In this document: positions 26,457 to 35,082 of the stretch, in pieces
Layout: every line of letters begins with the position of its first letter
Numbering within the stretch: position 1 is the first letter of the stretch
NCBI RefSeq assembly: GCF_018760785.1
Contig: NZ_JAHHZO010000012.1
Location: 62,001-126,000, forward strand
Length of the DNA stretch: 64,000 bases
Source of the DNA: Rhizobium sp. CSW-27
Lineage (GTDB): Bacteria > Pseudomonadota > Alphaproteobacteria > Rhizobiales > Rhizobiaceae
Reading direction: 5' to 3'
Made by a program: the position numbers and the translations under genes
The notes under the pieces: model-generated
The model's input: only the letters and a program-made list of their open reading frames with translations
The model's database searches: none
What the model was told of the DNA's origin: nothing

Positions 26457-27023
26457 CTAGCCGTTCTCTCCCTTGCGTTTGGCGATATGGTCCATCACCT
26501 TTTCCGGCCGCACCTCGCGCTTCAGTTCCTCGAGGTCCTGATCGATGTCGATCTGCACGTCGAGCCGATGGGCAAGTTCCAGCACCAGCGCGATCAGCCG
26601 CGTCGTCTCGTGCTCGTGCAGCAGCGAGATCTGCAGGTTGAGGTCGGCGCGCTTGTCATCGGCGGCGGCCATGCGGTTCTGGCTGATCAGCACGAAGGTG
26701 GAGAGGAAGATCGCCTCCACCGACGCCGCCATGGCCAGCACCACCAGCGAGGGATCGAAGGGCGCCACCAGCGGCAGCACGCCGGTATTGATCAGGATCC
26801 AGCCGCCGAACAGCACGAGATGCAGAAGGACGAACCCCATGCTGCCGGCAAAGCCGGTCACACGGTCGGAGATGCGGTCCGCCAGGCTGTCGGTGGCGGC
26901 ATCGCTGCGGGTGCGCTCGACGAGGGTGGAGATGTTGCGGTCCAGCGTGCGGCTGAGCGCATCCTTGCCGCGTTCCACACGGCGAGAGGTCGGCGAACCG
27001 GCGGGGGGAGGGGAGGCTGTCAT
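26457..27023 (-). CDS. DUF1003-family membrane protein
   Basis: This 188-aa protein has a polar N-terminus, two transmembrane helices (about 62-82 and 92-115, including MGFVLLHLVLFGGWILINTG) and a cytoplasmic coiled-coil-like tail from about 118. The core block NRMAAADDKRADLNLQISLL is characteristic of DUF1003. The family function is unknown. It appears to be a single gene. Confidence 0.88.
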   Translation of the reverse strand: MTASPPPAGSPTSRRVERGKDALSRTLDRNISTLVERTRSDAATDSLADRISDRVTGFAGSMGFVLLHLVLFGGWILINTGVLPLVAPFDPSLVVLAMAASVEAIFLSTFVLISQNRMAAADDKRADLNLQISLLHEHETTRLIALVLELAHRLDVQIDIDQDLEELKREVRPEKVMDHIAKRKGENG

Positions 27024-27155
27024 GGAACGGTTTCTCGCGGGGGATCCTATTGCCCCCCAAACCGTCGCGCACCGGCTTCGGTTCCACCGCCCGTCCCACC
27101 CCCCGCCTGGCAGGGGGAGGGGAGGCGGCGAAGACGCATCCGCCCGGCGCTCGCC

Positions 27156-27893
27156 TCAGCCCGCCGGCGCCAGCGATTTCTCGATGCGGCCGCGGCCGAT
27201 CTCGATGACGTGGCGCATGGCCGCCACCGCCCGTTCCGGGTCGCGGGAGGCTATCGCATGGGCGATCCGCAGGTGATTCGCCGCCACCTCGTCGAGCATC
27301 TCCGGCGAGGCGGCCGGCGAGGAAAGGCGGAAGGCAATCGCCAGCGCCGCCTCGATCAGCGCGCTTGCCGAGCGCATGAAGGGATTGCCGGACATGCGGG
27401 CAATGGCGAGATGGAATTCGAGATCCACCTTGGCAATGCTTTCGGGCGTGTGCGACAGGTCGTCGAACTTGGCGGCGATCGCATAGAGCGCCACGATGTC
27501 GTCGCTGGTTGCCCGTTCCGCCGCCGCCGCCGCCGCCGCCGGCTCCAGCGCCATGCGCATCTCGGCGAGATATTCGATGAAATCCAGATCGACCCCCGCG
27601 TCGCAGCGCCAGCCAAGCACGTCCGGATCGAAGAAATTCCAGCTGGAACGCGGCAGAACGCGGGTGCCCACCTTGGCCTTCGGCTCGATCAGCCGCTTGG
27701 CGGCCAGCGTCTTCATCGCCTCGCGCAGCACCGTGCGCGACACGCCGAATCGCTGCGACAGGTCCGCATCGCCCGGCAGGATCGCCCCTTCGGCAATGGC
27801 GCCGGAGACGATGGCACTGCCAAGCTCCGCCACCACATGCGCATGGCTGCTGCCGCGCTTCCTGCCGGCGATGGTCGTTTCAAGCAGCCCCAC
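27156..27893 (-). CDS. FadR-type GntR regulator, probable repressor of the gguC-chvE operon
   Basis: This 245-aa protein has an N-terminal winged HTH (LSQRFGVSRTVLREAMKTLA, about 45-64) and a C-terminal FCD domain with metal-ligand-like Asp/His positions (KVDLEFHLAIARMSGN, then NHLRIAHAIASRD). The start is GTG at 27893, preceded by AAGGAGAG. A (GCC)7 run near 27520-27540 encodes an Ala tract in LEPAAAAAAAERA. It is divergent from the sugar operon, and dyads in the intergenic region are its likely targets. The ligand may be arabinonate, galactonate or a keto-deoxy acid (inferred). Confidence 0.88.
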   Translation of the reverse strand: MGLLETTIAGRKRGSSHAHVVAELGSAIVSGAIAEGAILPGDADLSQRFGVSRTVLREAMKTLAAKRLIEPKAKVGTRVLPRSSWNFFDPDVLGWRCDAGVDLDFIEYLAEMRMALEPAAAAAAAERATSDDIVALYAIAAKFDDLSHTPESIAKVDLEFHLAIARMSGNPFMRSASALIEAALAIAFRLSSPAASPEMLDEVAANHLRIAHAIASRDPERAVAAMRHVIEIGRGRIEKSLAPAG

Positions 27894-28164
27894 GAAACTC
27901 TCCTTCAGATCGACCCGTCGTCCACAGCGGCTGCGGGCCGCAGCCCGGTCCAGCCAGTTGTGCCGCCCATGGTTTCAGATTGGTGTATGTCCTGCCGGTG
28001 GGCTCTGGCAAGGCCGCCATCGGGGCCTGCGCGTCGCCCCGCAAGCGAAAATCCCCAGTATTTTCAGGGCCGCAGCCGGCGGGCACGCCGCCGCCTTGCC
28101 TGCCCCTTCGCATCCGTCGCATCGTGTCCTCCCCCGGATGATGACAGATCTCCGGGCAATAAGG

Positions 28165-28179
28165 ATCATATAATATGAC
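28165..28179. promoter_or_regulatory. Candidate operator for the FadR-type regulator, site 1
   Basis: ATCATATAATATGAC is a 15-bp dyad with only its outermost pair mismatched. Its reverse complement shares GTCATATTAT with site 2 at 28344. The site is 272 bp from the regulator's start codon and upstream of the gguC promoter. Confidence 0.55.
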
Positions 28180-28317
28180 TTTTGAAAACGGAGTTTTTGA
28201 CGGTTTTGCGAAGAAACCGGCACAGAATCGGCTTAAATCGTTACAATTTGAGGCGTCTGCCGGCATTTTCCCCAGTGCCTGCCTGTTGTGCATGCAGAAG
28301 AAACGGTGCTAGGTTGC

Positions 28318-28357
28318 TTGACAACAGGGCTTTGGGGCAAATAGTCATATTATTGAC
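28318..28357 (+). promoter_or_regulatory. Candidate gguC operon promoter with overlapping operator, site 2
   Basis: TTGACA at 28318-28323 is a consensus -35 element. The dyad GTCA-TATTAT-TGAC (28344-28357) covers the expected -10 and start region, a repressor-type arrangement. No strong -10 hexamer is separable from the dyad. Confidence 0.5.
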
Positions 28358-28440
28358 AAGACCGCGTCCCACGGCGCGGGGAGGAGGGCATGGCCGGATA
28401 CGGGCGCCATGCCGAATCGTGAGACGGGTGCAATAAAATC

Positions 28441-29430
28441 ATGTTGAGACTTCTGCAGGTTGCGGTCGATGGCCAGGTGCGCGTTGTTGCCTGGGATGGC
28501 GAGGGCGAGGCACGGGTTGTCGAGGGCGTTTCCTCCACCTACGAGCTGGCGAGCAAGGCGATTGCCGCCGGCCAGGGCTTTGCCGATTATATTGCAACCC
28601 TTCCGGCCGGCGCCGTGGTGGATCTTGCCGCAGCCGAGGCCGAAGGCCGCCTGCTGCTGCCGGTCACCCATGCCGACCCCGCCCATTTCATCGTCGCCGG
28701 CACGGGTCTCACCCATCTCGGTTCCGCCGATGGTCGCGACAAGATGCACAAGGCCGCGCAGTCGGAAGAGAAGCCGACCGATTCGATGCGCATGTTCCTG
28801 ATGGGCGTCGAAGGCGGCAAGCCGAAGGCCGGCGAAACGGGCGTGCAGCCGGAATGGTTCTACAAGGGCGACGGCTCGCAGCTGAAGGCCACCGGCGAGG
28901 ATCTCGTCTCGCCCGCCTTCGCGCTGGATGGCGGCGAGGAGCCGGAGCTGGCGGCGATCTACCTGATCGGCGAAGACGGCACGCCCTATCGTCTCGGCTT
29001 CTGCCTTGCCAACGAATTCTCCGACCACGTCACGGAAAAGGGCAACTATCTGTGGCTCGCCCATTCCAAGCTGCGCCAGGCCTCGCTCGGCCCGGAACTT
29101 CTGGTCGGCGAACTGCCTGAGCATGTGGAAGGCACCTCGCTGATCCGTCGCGGCGACGAAGTCATCTTCGAAAAGCCCTTCCTGTCCGGCGAAGCGAACA
29201 TGTCGCACACCATCGCCAACCTCGAGCATCATAATTTCAAGTACGAGCTGTTCCGCCGCCCGGGCGACCTGCACGTGCACTTCTTCGGCACGGCGACGCT
29301 GTCCTTCACGGCCGGCGTGAAGACCGAGGCCGGCGACCGGTTCGAGATTTCCGCCGCCCCGTTCAAGTTGACGCTTGTCAACCGCCTGGCCGTCGCCGAG
29401 GACGCGCCGGTCGCAATCCGTCCGCTCTGA
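28441..29430 (+). CDS. gguC: GguC/AraD1-family protein (FAH-fold sugar-acid dehydratase)
   Basis: This 329-aa protein belongs to the family named after Agrobacterium GguC and now linked to AraD1, an FAH-fold enzyme acting on 2-keto-3-deoxy-L-arabonate. Visible blocks are FIVAGTGLTHLGSADGRDKM, VQPEWFYKGDGSQLKATGED and YRLGFCLANEFSDHVTEKGN, whose acidic residues fit the FAH metal site. In the oxidative pentose pathway it would follow the dehydratase encoded two genes downstream. It is the first gene of the operon, with an ATG at 28441. Confidence 0.88.
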   Translation: MLRLLQVAVDGQVRVVAWDGEGEARVVEGVSSTYELASKAIAAGQGFADYIATLPAGAVVDLAAAEAEGRLLLPVTHADPAHFIVAGTGLTHLGSADGRDKMHKAAQSEEKPTDSMRMFLMGVEGGKPKAGETGVQPEWFYKGDGSQLKATGEDLVSPAFALDGGEEPELAAIYLIGEDGTPYRLGFCLANEFSDHVTEKGNYLWLAHSKLRQASLGPELLVGELPEHVEGTSLIRRGDEVIFEKPFLSGEANMSHTIANLEHHNFKYELFRRPGDLHVHFFGTATLSFTAGVKTEAGDRFEISAAPFKLTLVNRLAVAEDAPVAIRPL

Positions 29431-29447
29431 GAGGTCTCGCGTCAATC

Positions 29448-30374
29448 ATGTCCTCCATTCGTCTCGCCATCGTCGGTCTCGGCAAGATCGCCCGCGACCA
29501 GCATCTCCAGGCGATCGCCGCCACCGACGGCATCGAGCTGGTGGCTGTCGCCAGCCGCAATGCGAAGCTGGACGGCGTCCACTGTTTCACCGACATCGAT
29601 GCGCTTCTCGCCTCCGGCGTGGAGATCGACGCGGTGTCGCTGTGCACGCCGCCGCAGGGCCGTTTCGAGCAGGCGCGCGCCGCCCTTCTCGCCGGCAAGC
29701 ATGTGATGCTGGAAAAGCCGCCGGGCGCCACCATTGCGGAAGTCTTCGCGCTCGACCGGCTTGCCGGCCAGCAGGGCCGCAGCCTCTACGCCACCTGGCA
29801 TTCGCGCGAAGCGGCCGCCGTGGAGCCGGCCCGCAAGCTTCTTTCCGAACGCAAGGTGAAATCCGTGCATGTGGAATGGAAGGAAGACGTGCGCCACTGG
29901 CATCCGGGCCAGGACTGGATCTGGGAGCCGGGCGGCCTTGGCGTGTTCGATCCGGGCATCAATGCGCTGTCCATCGTCACCCGCATCATGCCGGAAAGCT
30001 TCCATCTGGTCGCCTCGGATCTGTCTTTCCCGGCCAACCGCGCAGCGCCGATTGCCGCGGACCTCGAATTCCGCAGCGCCGGCGGCCTGACGCTGACCGC
30101 CGCCTTCGACTGGCGCCAGACCGGGCCGCAGACCTGGGATATCCGCGTCGAGACGGAAGAGGGACCGGTCGTGCTGACACATGGCGGCAGCCGCCTCTTC
30201 GTTGACGGTGCAGCACAGATCGTCGAGGAAGACCGCGAATACCGCAATCTCTACAAACATTTCGTGTCTCTGGTGAATGCCGGTCAGTCGGATACGGATT
30301 TCTCGCCGCTGGTGCATGTGGCCGATGCCTTCATGCTGGGCCGGCGCCACGTGGTCGAAACCTTCGAGGACTGA
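29448..30374 (+). CDS. Gfo/Idh/MocA-family sugar 1-dehydrogenase (galactose/arabinose/fucose type)
   Basis: This 308-aa oxidoreductase has an N-terminal Rossmann fold (IRLAIVGLGKIARDQHLQAI). The conserved EKPPG motif (MLEKPPGATIAEV) carries the catalytic Lys, and the C-terminal sugar-binding domain includes DWIWEPGGLGVFDPGINALS. This subgroup oxidises D-galactose, L-arabinose or D-fucose at C1 to the lactone with NAD(P). Its place between gguC and the dehydratase fits the non-phosphorylative arabinose/galactose route. Confidence 0.88.
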   Translation: MSSIRLAIVGLGKIARDQHLQAIAATDGIELVAVASRNAKLDGVHCFTDIDALLASGVEIDAVSLCTPPQGRFEQARAALLAGKHVMLEKPPGATIAEVFALDRLAGQQGRSLYATWHSREAAAVEPARKLLSERKVKSVHVEWKEDVRHWHPGQDWIWEPGGLGVFDPGINALSIVTRIMPESFHLVASDLSFPANRAAPIAADLEFRSAGGLTLTAAFDWRQTGPQTWDIRVETEEGPVVLTHGGSRLFVDGAAQIVEEDREYRNLYKHFVSLVNAGQSDTDFSPLVHVADAFMLGRRHVVETFED

Positions 30375-30422
30375 TCCGGAGCCGGCCATCCCGTTCACGC
30401 TTTTGCAGAAGAAGACAAGCTC

Positions 30423-32240
30423 ATGAGCAACGACACACTGCCCACCACCACCGGACCGAACGGCAAGCTGCGCTCGCGCGCCTGGTTCGACAATCCGGCC
30501 AATGCCGACATGACCGCGCTCTACCTGGAGCGCTACATGAACTTCGGCCTCAGCCAGGCGGAACTGCAGTCCGACCGCCCGATCATCGGCATTGCCCAGA
30601 CCGGCTCGGACCTGTCGCCCTGCAACCGCCACCATCTGGAACTGGCGAACCGCCTTCGTGACGGCATTCGCGAGGCCGGCGGCATCGCCATCGAATTCCC
30701 GGTCCATCCGATCCAGGAAACCGGCAAGCGCCCGACGGCCGGCCTCGACCGCAACCTTGCCTATCTCGGCCTCGTGGAGGTGCTCTACGGCTATCCGCTC
30801 GACGGCGTGATCCTGACCATCGGCTGCGACAAGACGACGCCGGCCTGTCTGATGGCCGCGGCCACCGTCAACATTCCGTCGATCGCCTTTTCGGTCGGCC
30901 CGATGCTGAACGGCTGGTTCCGCGGCGAGCGCACCGGCTCGGGCACCATCGTCTGGAAGGCACGCGAACTGCTGGCCAAGGGCGAGATCGATTATGCCGG
31001 CTTCGTGAAGCTCGTTGCCTCCTCGGCGCCGTCGACCGGCTATTGCAACACCATGGGCACGGCCACCACGATGAACTCGCTGGCCGAAGCGCTCGGCATG
31101 CAGCTGCCCGGTTCGGCCGCCATCCCGGCGCCCTATCGCGATCGCCAGGAAATGGCCTATCTGACCGGCCTTCGCATCGTCGAGATGGTCAAGGAAGACC
31201 TGAAGCCGTCCGACATCATGACGAAGGACGCCTTCATCAACGCCATCCGCGTCAACTCGGCCATCGGCGGTTCCACCAATGCGCCGATCCATCTCAACGG
31301 CCTTGCCCGCCATCTCGGCGTCGAGCTGACGGTCGACGACTGGCAGACCTATGGCGAGGAGATTCCGCTGCTCGTCAACCTGCAGCCGGCCGGCGAATAT
31401 CTGGGCGAGGACTACTATCATGCCGGCGGTGTTCCGGCGGTCGTCAACCAGCTGATGCAGAAGGGCCTCATCAAGGAAGATGCGCTCACCGTCAACGGCA
31501 AGACCATCGGCGAAAACTGCCGTGGCGCCGTGATCGAGGACGAGAAGGTCATCCGTCCCTATGACCAGCCGCTGAAGGAGCGGGCCGGCTTCCGCGTGCT
31601 GCGCGGCAACCTGTTCTCCTCGGCCATCATGAAGACGAGCGTGATCTCCAAGGAGTTCCGCGACCGCTACCTGTCCAACCCGGATGATCCGGAAGCCTTC
31701 GAAGGCAAGGCCGTCGTGTTCGACGGTCCGGAGGACTACCATCACCGCATCGACGATCCGTCGCTCGGCATCGATGCCAACACGGTTCTCTTCATGCGCG
31801 GCGCCGGCCCCATCGGTTATCCGGGTGCGGCCGAAGTCGTCAACATGCGCGCGCCGAGCTATCTGCTGAAGCAGGGCGTCACCTCGCTGCCGTGCATCGG
31901 TGACGGCCGCCAGTCCGGCACGTCCGGCAGCCCGTCGATCCTGAATGCCTCGCCGGAAGCAGCTGCCGGCGGCGGCCTTGCGATCCTGAAGACCGGCGAC
32001 CGCGTGCGCATCGATGTGGGTCGCGGCAAGGCCGACATCCTGATCTCCGAGGAAGAGATCGCCGCCCGCTATGCCGAGCTTGAGGCAAAGGGCGGATACC
32101 AGTATCCGAAGCACCAGACGCCGTGGCAGGAAATCCAGCGCGGCATCGTGGGGCAGATGGAAACCGGCGCGGTTCTGGAACCGGCCGTGAAGTATCAGCG
32201 GATCGCGCAAACCCAGGGTGTTCCGCGCGACAACCACTGA
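30423..32240 (+). CDS. IlvD/Edd-family sugar-acid dehydratase (probable L-arabonate dehydratase)
   Basis: This 605-aa iron-sulfur dehydratase has cluster-ligand cysteines in TIGCDKTTPACLM and GYCNTMGTATTMNSLAEALG, and a third in SLPCIGDGRQSGTSGSPSIL. The last block also carries the substrate-binding GRQSGTSGSPS signature. Family members dehydrate dihydroxyacids, phosphogluconate or sugar acids. The operon context points to L-arabonate, and possibly D-fuconate or D-galactonate. It is slightly longer than the usual about 580 aa. The start ATG at 30423 follows AAGAAGACAAG. Confidence 0.9.
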   Translation: MSNDTLPTTTGPNGKLRSRAWFDNPANADMTALYLERYMNFGLSQAELQSDRPIIGIAQTGSDLSPCNRHHLELANRLRDGIREAGGIAIEFPVHPIQETGKRPTAGLDRNLAYLGLVEVLYGYPLDGVILTIGCDKTTPACLMAAATVNIPSIAFSVGPMLNGWFRGERTGSGTIVWKARELLAKGEIDYAGFVKLVASSAPSTGYCNTMGTATTMNSLAEALGMQLPGSAAIPAPYRDRQEMAYLTGLRIVEMVKEDLKPSDIMTKDAFINAIRVNSAIGGSTNAPIHLNGLARHLGVELTVDDWQTYGEEIPLLVNLQPAGEYLGEDYYHAGGVPAVVNQLMQKGLIKEDALTVNGKTIGENCRGAVIEDEKVIRPYDQPLKERAGFRVLRGNLFSSAIMKTSVISKEFRDRYLSNPDDPEAFEGKAVVFDGPEDYHHRIDDPSLGIDANTVLFMRGAGPIGYPGAAEVVNMRAPSYLLKQGVTSLPCIGDGRQSGTSGSPSILNASPEAAAGGGLAILKTGDRVRIDVGRGKADILISEEEIAARYAELEAKGGYQYPKHQTPWQEIQRGIVGQMETGAVLEPAVKYQRIAQTQGVPRDNH

Positions 32241-32390
32241 GAGGGGGCGCCAGATCCGGCGCAGGGCCGTGCGGCCCGGGTCCGGGAGGTGCCTTCAGGC
32301 TCAAGAGAACATGTGGGCGACGGTTTCGCCGCCCACGGGGGATTTTACGGGCGGGTTCGAAGGGAGCCTCGCCACTCAGGAGGAGTAAAC
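32241..32390 (+). promoter_or_regulatory. Leader of chvE with GC-rich hairpin
   Basis: This 150-bp gap precedes chvE. GTGGGCG (32313-32319) pairs with CGCCCAC (32330-32336), followed by GGGGATTTTA. It may separate enzyme and transporter transcripts or host a chvE promoter. The chvE ribosome site is AGGAGGAG, 5-12 nt before the ATG. Confidence 0.4.
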
Positions 32391-33455
32391 ATGAAATTTC
32401 TGAAGTCTCTCACCACGGCTGCCGTCTTCGCAGCCATGGCCTTTGCCGCACCGGCCGGCGCCGCTGACAAGGGCCTCGTCGGCGTTGCCATGCCGACCAA
32501 GTCGTCCGCCCGCTGGATCGCCGACGGCGACAACATGGTGAAGGTTCTGAAGGAGCGCGGCTATGACGTCGACCTGCAGTATGCGGAAGACGACATTCCG
32601 AACCAGCTTTCGCAGATCGAGAACATGGTCACCAAGGGCGCCAAGGTCCTCGTGATCGCCTCCATCGACGGCACCACGCTGTCGGACGTTCTGCAGCAGG
32701 CTGCCGGCCAGGGCATCAAGGTCATCGCCTATGACCGCCTGATCCGCGACACGCCGAACGTCGACTACTACGCCACCTTCGACAACTTCCAGGTCGGCGT
32801 CCTGCAGGCCACCACGCTCGTCAAGGCTCTCAAGGCCGACACCGAGAAGGGCCCGTTCTACATCGAACTGTTCGGCGGCTCTCCGGACGACAACAACGCC
32901 TTCTTCTTCTACAACGGCGCCATGAGCGTGCTGCAGCCGCTGATCGACAAGGGCGTGCTGAAGGTCGGTTCCGGCCAGGTCGGCATGGACAAGGTTTCCA
33001 CGCTGCGTTGGGACGGTGCAACCGCCCAGGCCCGCATGGACGCCATCCTCTCGGCCTACTATGCCGACAAGAAGCTGAATGCCGTTCTGTCGCCCTATGA
33101 CGGCATCTCCATCGGCATCCTGTCGTCGCTGAAGGGCGTCGGCTACGGTTCCGGCGACATGCCGATGCCGTTCGTATCCGGTCAGGACGCTGAAGTTCCC
33201 TCGGTCAAGTCGATCATTGCCGGCGAACAGTATTCGACGATCTTCAAGGACACCCGCGAACTGGCCAAGGTCACCGTCGACATGGTTGACGCCGTCATGA
33301 GCGGCAAGGAACCGACCGTCAACGACACCAAGACCTACGACAACGGCAAGAAGGTCGTTCCGTCCTACCTGCTGAAGCCGGTTGCCGTCGACAAGAGCAA
33401 CTGGAAGGAAGTTCTGGTCGGCTCTGGCTACTACAAGGAAGACCAGCTGAAGTAA
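32391..33455 (+). CDS. chvE: Multiple sugar-binding periplasmic protein ChvE
   Basis: This 354-aa precursor has the same length as Agrobacterium ChvE. The signal peptide covers about residues 1-24 (MKFLKSLTTAAVFAAMAFAA, cleaved near AGAA). The mature protein is a CUT2/ribose-type binding protein: KGLVGVAMPTKSSARWIADG, YDRLIRDTPNVDYYATFDNF and GSGQVGMDKVSTLRWDGA are visible. ChvE binds aldoses such as arabinose, galactose and glucose for GguAB uptake. In agrobacteria it also presents sugars to the VirA sensor and to chemotaxis. No vir gene is present here, so uptake is the safe call. Confidence 0.93.
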   Translation: MKFLKSLTTAAVFAAMAFAAPAGAADKGLVGVAMPTKSSARWIADGDNMVKVLKERGYDVDLQYAEDDIPNQLSQIENMVTKGAKVLVIASIDGTTLSDVLQQAAGQGIKVIAYDRLIRDTPNVDYYATFDNFQVGVLQATTLVKALKADTEKGPFYIELFGGSPDDNNAFFFYNGAMSVLQPLIDKGVLKVGSGQVGMDKVSTLRWDGATAQARMDAILSAYYADKKLNAVLSPYDGISIGILSSLKGVGYGSGDMPMPFVSGQDAEVPSVKSIIAGEQYSTIFKDTRELAKVTVDMVDAVMSGKEPTVNDTKTYDNGKKVVPSYLLKPVAVDKSNWKEVLVGSGYYKEDQLK

Positions 33456-33464
33456 GTTCAACCG

Positions 33465-33490
33465 GTGCGGCGGCGGCAACGCCGCCGCAC
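33465..33490 (+). other. Intercistronic stem-loop between chvE and gguA
   Basis: GTGCGGCGGCG and CGCCGCCGCAC pair perfectly over 11 bp with the tetraloop GCAA (GNRA type). No U-tract follows. It starts 10 bp after the chvE stop and could protect the chvE 3' end, giving more binding protein than ATPase and permease. Confidence 0.7.
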
Positions 33491-33519
33491 GTTCCAGAAT
33501 CCCCATCGGAGAAGATGGC

Positions 33520-35082
33520 ATGCTCGCACCCGTCACTGCGGCCGAACGCCCGCCGATCCTGGAAATGCGCGGCATTTCCAAGTCGTTCGGCGCGGTCAAG
33601 GCTCTGTCCGAGGTCAGTTTCACCGTGCGCGAAGGGGAAATCCACGCGCTGGTCGGCGAAAACGGCGCCGGCAAATCGACCCTCATGAAAGTTCTGTCCG
33701 GCGTCTATCCGCACGGATCCTACGAAGGCTCCATCCTGTTTGCGGGCGAGGAGCGGCATTTCCGCGACATCAACGATACCGAAGCCCTCGGCATCATCAT
33801 CATTCACCAGGAACTGGCGCTGATCCCTCTGATGTCCATTGCCGAGAACATCTTTCTCGCCAATGCACCCTCCCGCTTCGGCGTGATCGACCGTTCCGCC
33901 GTACACGAGCGCACCAAGGCGCTGCTCGCCAAGGTGGGCCTGAGCGAACAGCCCGACACGCTGATCACCAATCTCGGCGTCGGCAAGCAGCAGCTGGTGG
34001 AAATCGCCAAGGCGCTGTCGAAGGACGTGCGCCTGCTGATCCTCGACGAGCCGACCGCATCGCTGAACGAGAAGGACAGCGCCGCCCTGCTGGAACTGCT
34101 CAAGGAATTCCGCAACCAGGGCATCACCTCGATCCTGATCAGCCACAAGCTGAACGAAATTTCCGAAGTGGCCGACCGCATCACCGTGCTGCGCGACGGC
34201 CGCGCCGTCGACACCATGGACTGTCATGCCGGCGAGGTGCCGGAAGACGAGATCATCCGCAAGATGGTCGACCGCGACATGGAAAGCCGCTACCCGAAGC
34301 GCACGCCGAAGATCGGCGAGGTGATCTTCGAGGTCGAGGACTGGTCGGTCTACCATCCGCAGCACACGCATCGCCAGGTGGTGAAGAACCTGTCTCTGAA
34401 GGTTCGCGCCGGCGAAGTGGTGGGCATTTCCGGCCTGATGGGTGCCGGGCGCACCGAATTCGCCATGAGCATGTTCGGCCGCTCCTGGGGCCGCAACATC
34501 ACCGGCACGGTGAAGATGCACGGCAAGCCGGTCGACGTGTCGACCGTCACCAAGGCGATCGGCGCCGGCCTTGCCTATGTCACGGAAGACCGCAAGCAGC
34601 TCGGCCTCATCCTGGCGGAGGACATCCGCAAGAACATCTCGCTCGCCAACCTGCCGGGCGTGTCGCGCAGCAATGTCATCGACGACATTTCGGAGATGAA
34701 GGTCGCGCAGGAATTCAGGGCGCGCATGCGCATCCGCAGCCACAATGTCTATCAGGAAACCGGCAAGCTGTCCGGCGGCAACCAGCAGAAGGTGGTGCTG
34801 TCGAAATGGCTGTTCACCAATCCGGACCTGCTGATCCTCGACGAGCCGACCCGCGGCATCGACGTGGGTGCGAAGTATGAAATCTATTCCATCATCAACG
34901 AACTCGCGGATGCCGGAAAGGCAGTCGTGGTGATTTCCTCGGAAATGCCGGAGCTGATCGGGATCTGCGATCGCATCCTGGTCATGCATGAGGGCGAATT
35001 CGTCGGCGAAGTGGCCGGCGCGGACGCCACCCAGGAGAACATCATGCGCGCCATCATGCGCCGCAAGGGGAGAGAAGAATGA
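33520..35082 (+). CDS. gguA: Sugar ABC transporter ATP-binding protein GguA (two ATPase domains)
   Basis: This 520-aa CUT2 ATPase has two fused nucleotide-binding domains. Domain 1 has Walker A GENGAGKST (46-54) and Walker B LLILDEPTASLNE. Domain 2 has a degenerate Walker A (GLMGAGRTEF), signature LSGGNQQKVVLSKWL and Walker B LLILDEPTRGIDVG (about 437-450). This asymmetry is normal for RbsA/MglA-type proteins. GGAGAAG precedes the ATG at 33520. The stop overlaps gguB by 4 bp. Confidence 0.93.
   Translation: MLAPVTAAERPPILEMRGISKSFGAVKALSEVSFTVREGEIHALVGENGAGKSTLMKVLSGVYPHGSYEGSILFAGEERHFRDINDTEALGIIIIHQELALIPLMSIAENIFLANAPSRFGVIDRSAVHERTKALLAKVGLSEQPDTLITNLGVGKQQLVEIAKALSKDVRLLILDEPTASLNEKDSAALLELLKEFRNQGITSILISHKLNEISEVADRITVLRDGRAVDTMDCHAGEVPEDEIIRKMVDRDMESRYPKRTPKIGEVIFEVEDWSVYHPQHTHRQVVKNLSLKVRAGEVVGISGLMGAGRTEFAMSMFGRSWGRNITGTVKMHGKPVDVSTVTKAIGAGLAYVTEDRKQLGLILAEDIRKNISLANLPGVSRSNVIDDISEMKVAQEFRARMRIRSHNVYQETGKLSGGNQQKVVLSKWLFTNPDLLILDEPTRGIDVGAKYEIYSIINELADAGKAVVVISSEMPELIGICDRILVMHEGEFVGEVAGADATQENIMRAIMRRKGREE

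Larger units (their letters stand above)
27894..28440. other. Divergent regulatory region between the FadR-type gene and gguC
   Basis: There is no gene in these 547 bp. They contain dyads at 28165-28179 and 28344-28357 and a consensus -35 hexamer at 28318-28323. Local A+T content rises between 28150 and 28370, as expected for promoter DNA. Confidence 0.6.

Noticed and set aside
29442..32237. A 931-residue minus-strand open frame
   Set aside because: It lies opposite the sugar dehydrogenase and dehydratase genes, which have intact active-site motifs and ribosome sites. The antisense product has no recognisable domain.
32391..33455. Reading chvE as evidence for a Ti-type virulence region
   Set aside because: chvE is chromosomal and widespread in Rhizobiaceae as a sugar-binding protein. 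No virA/virG or border sequence is present in the window.
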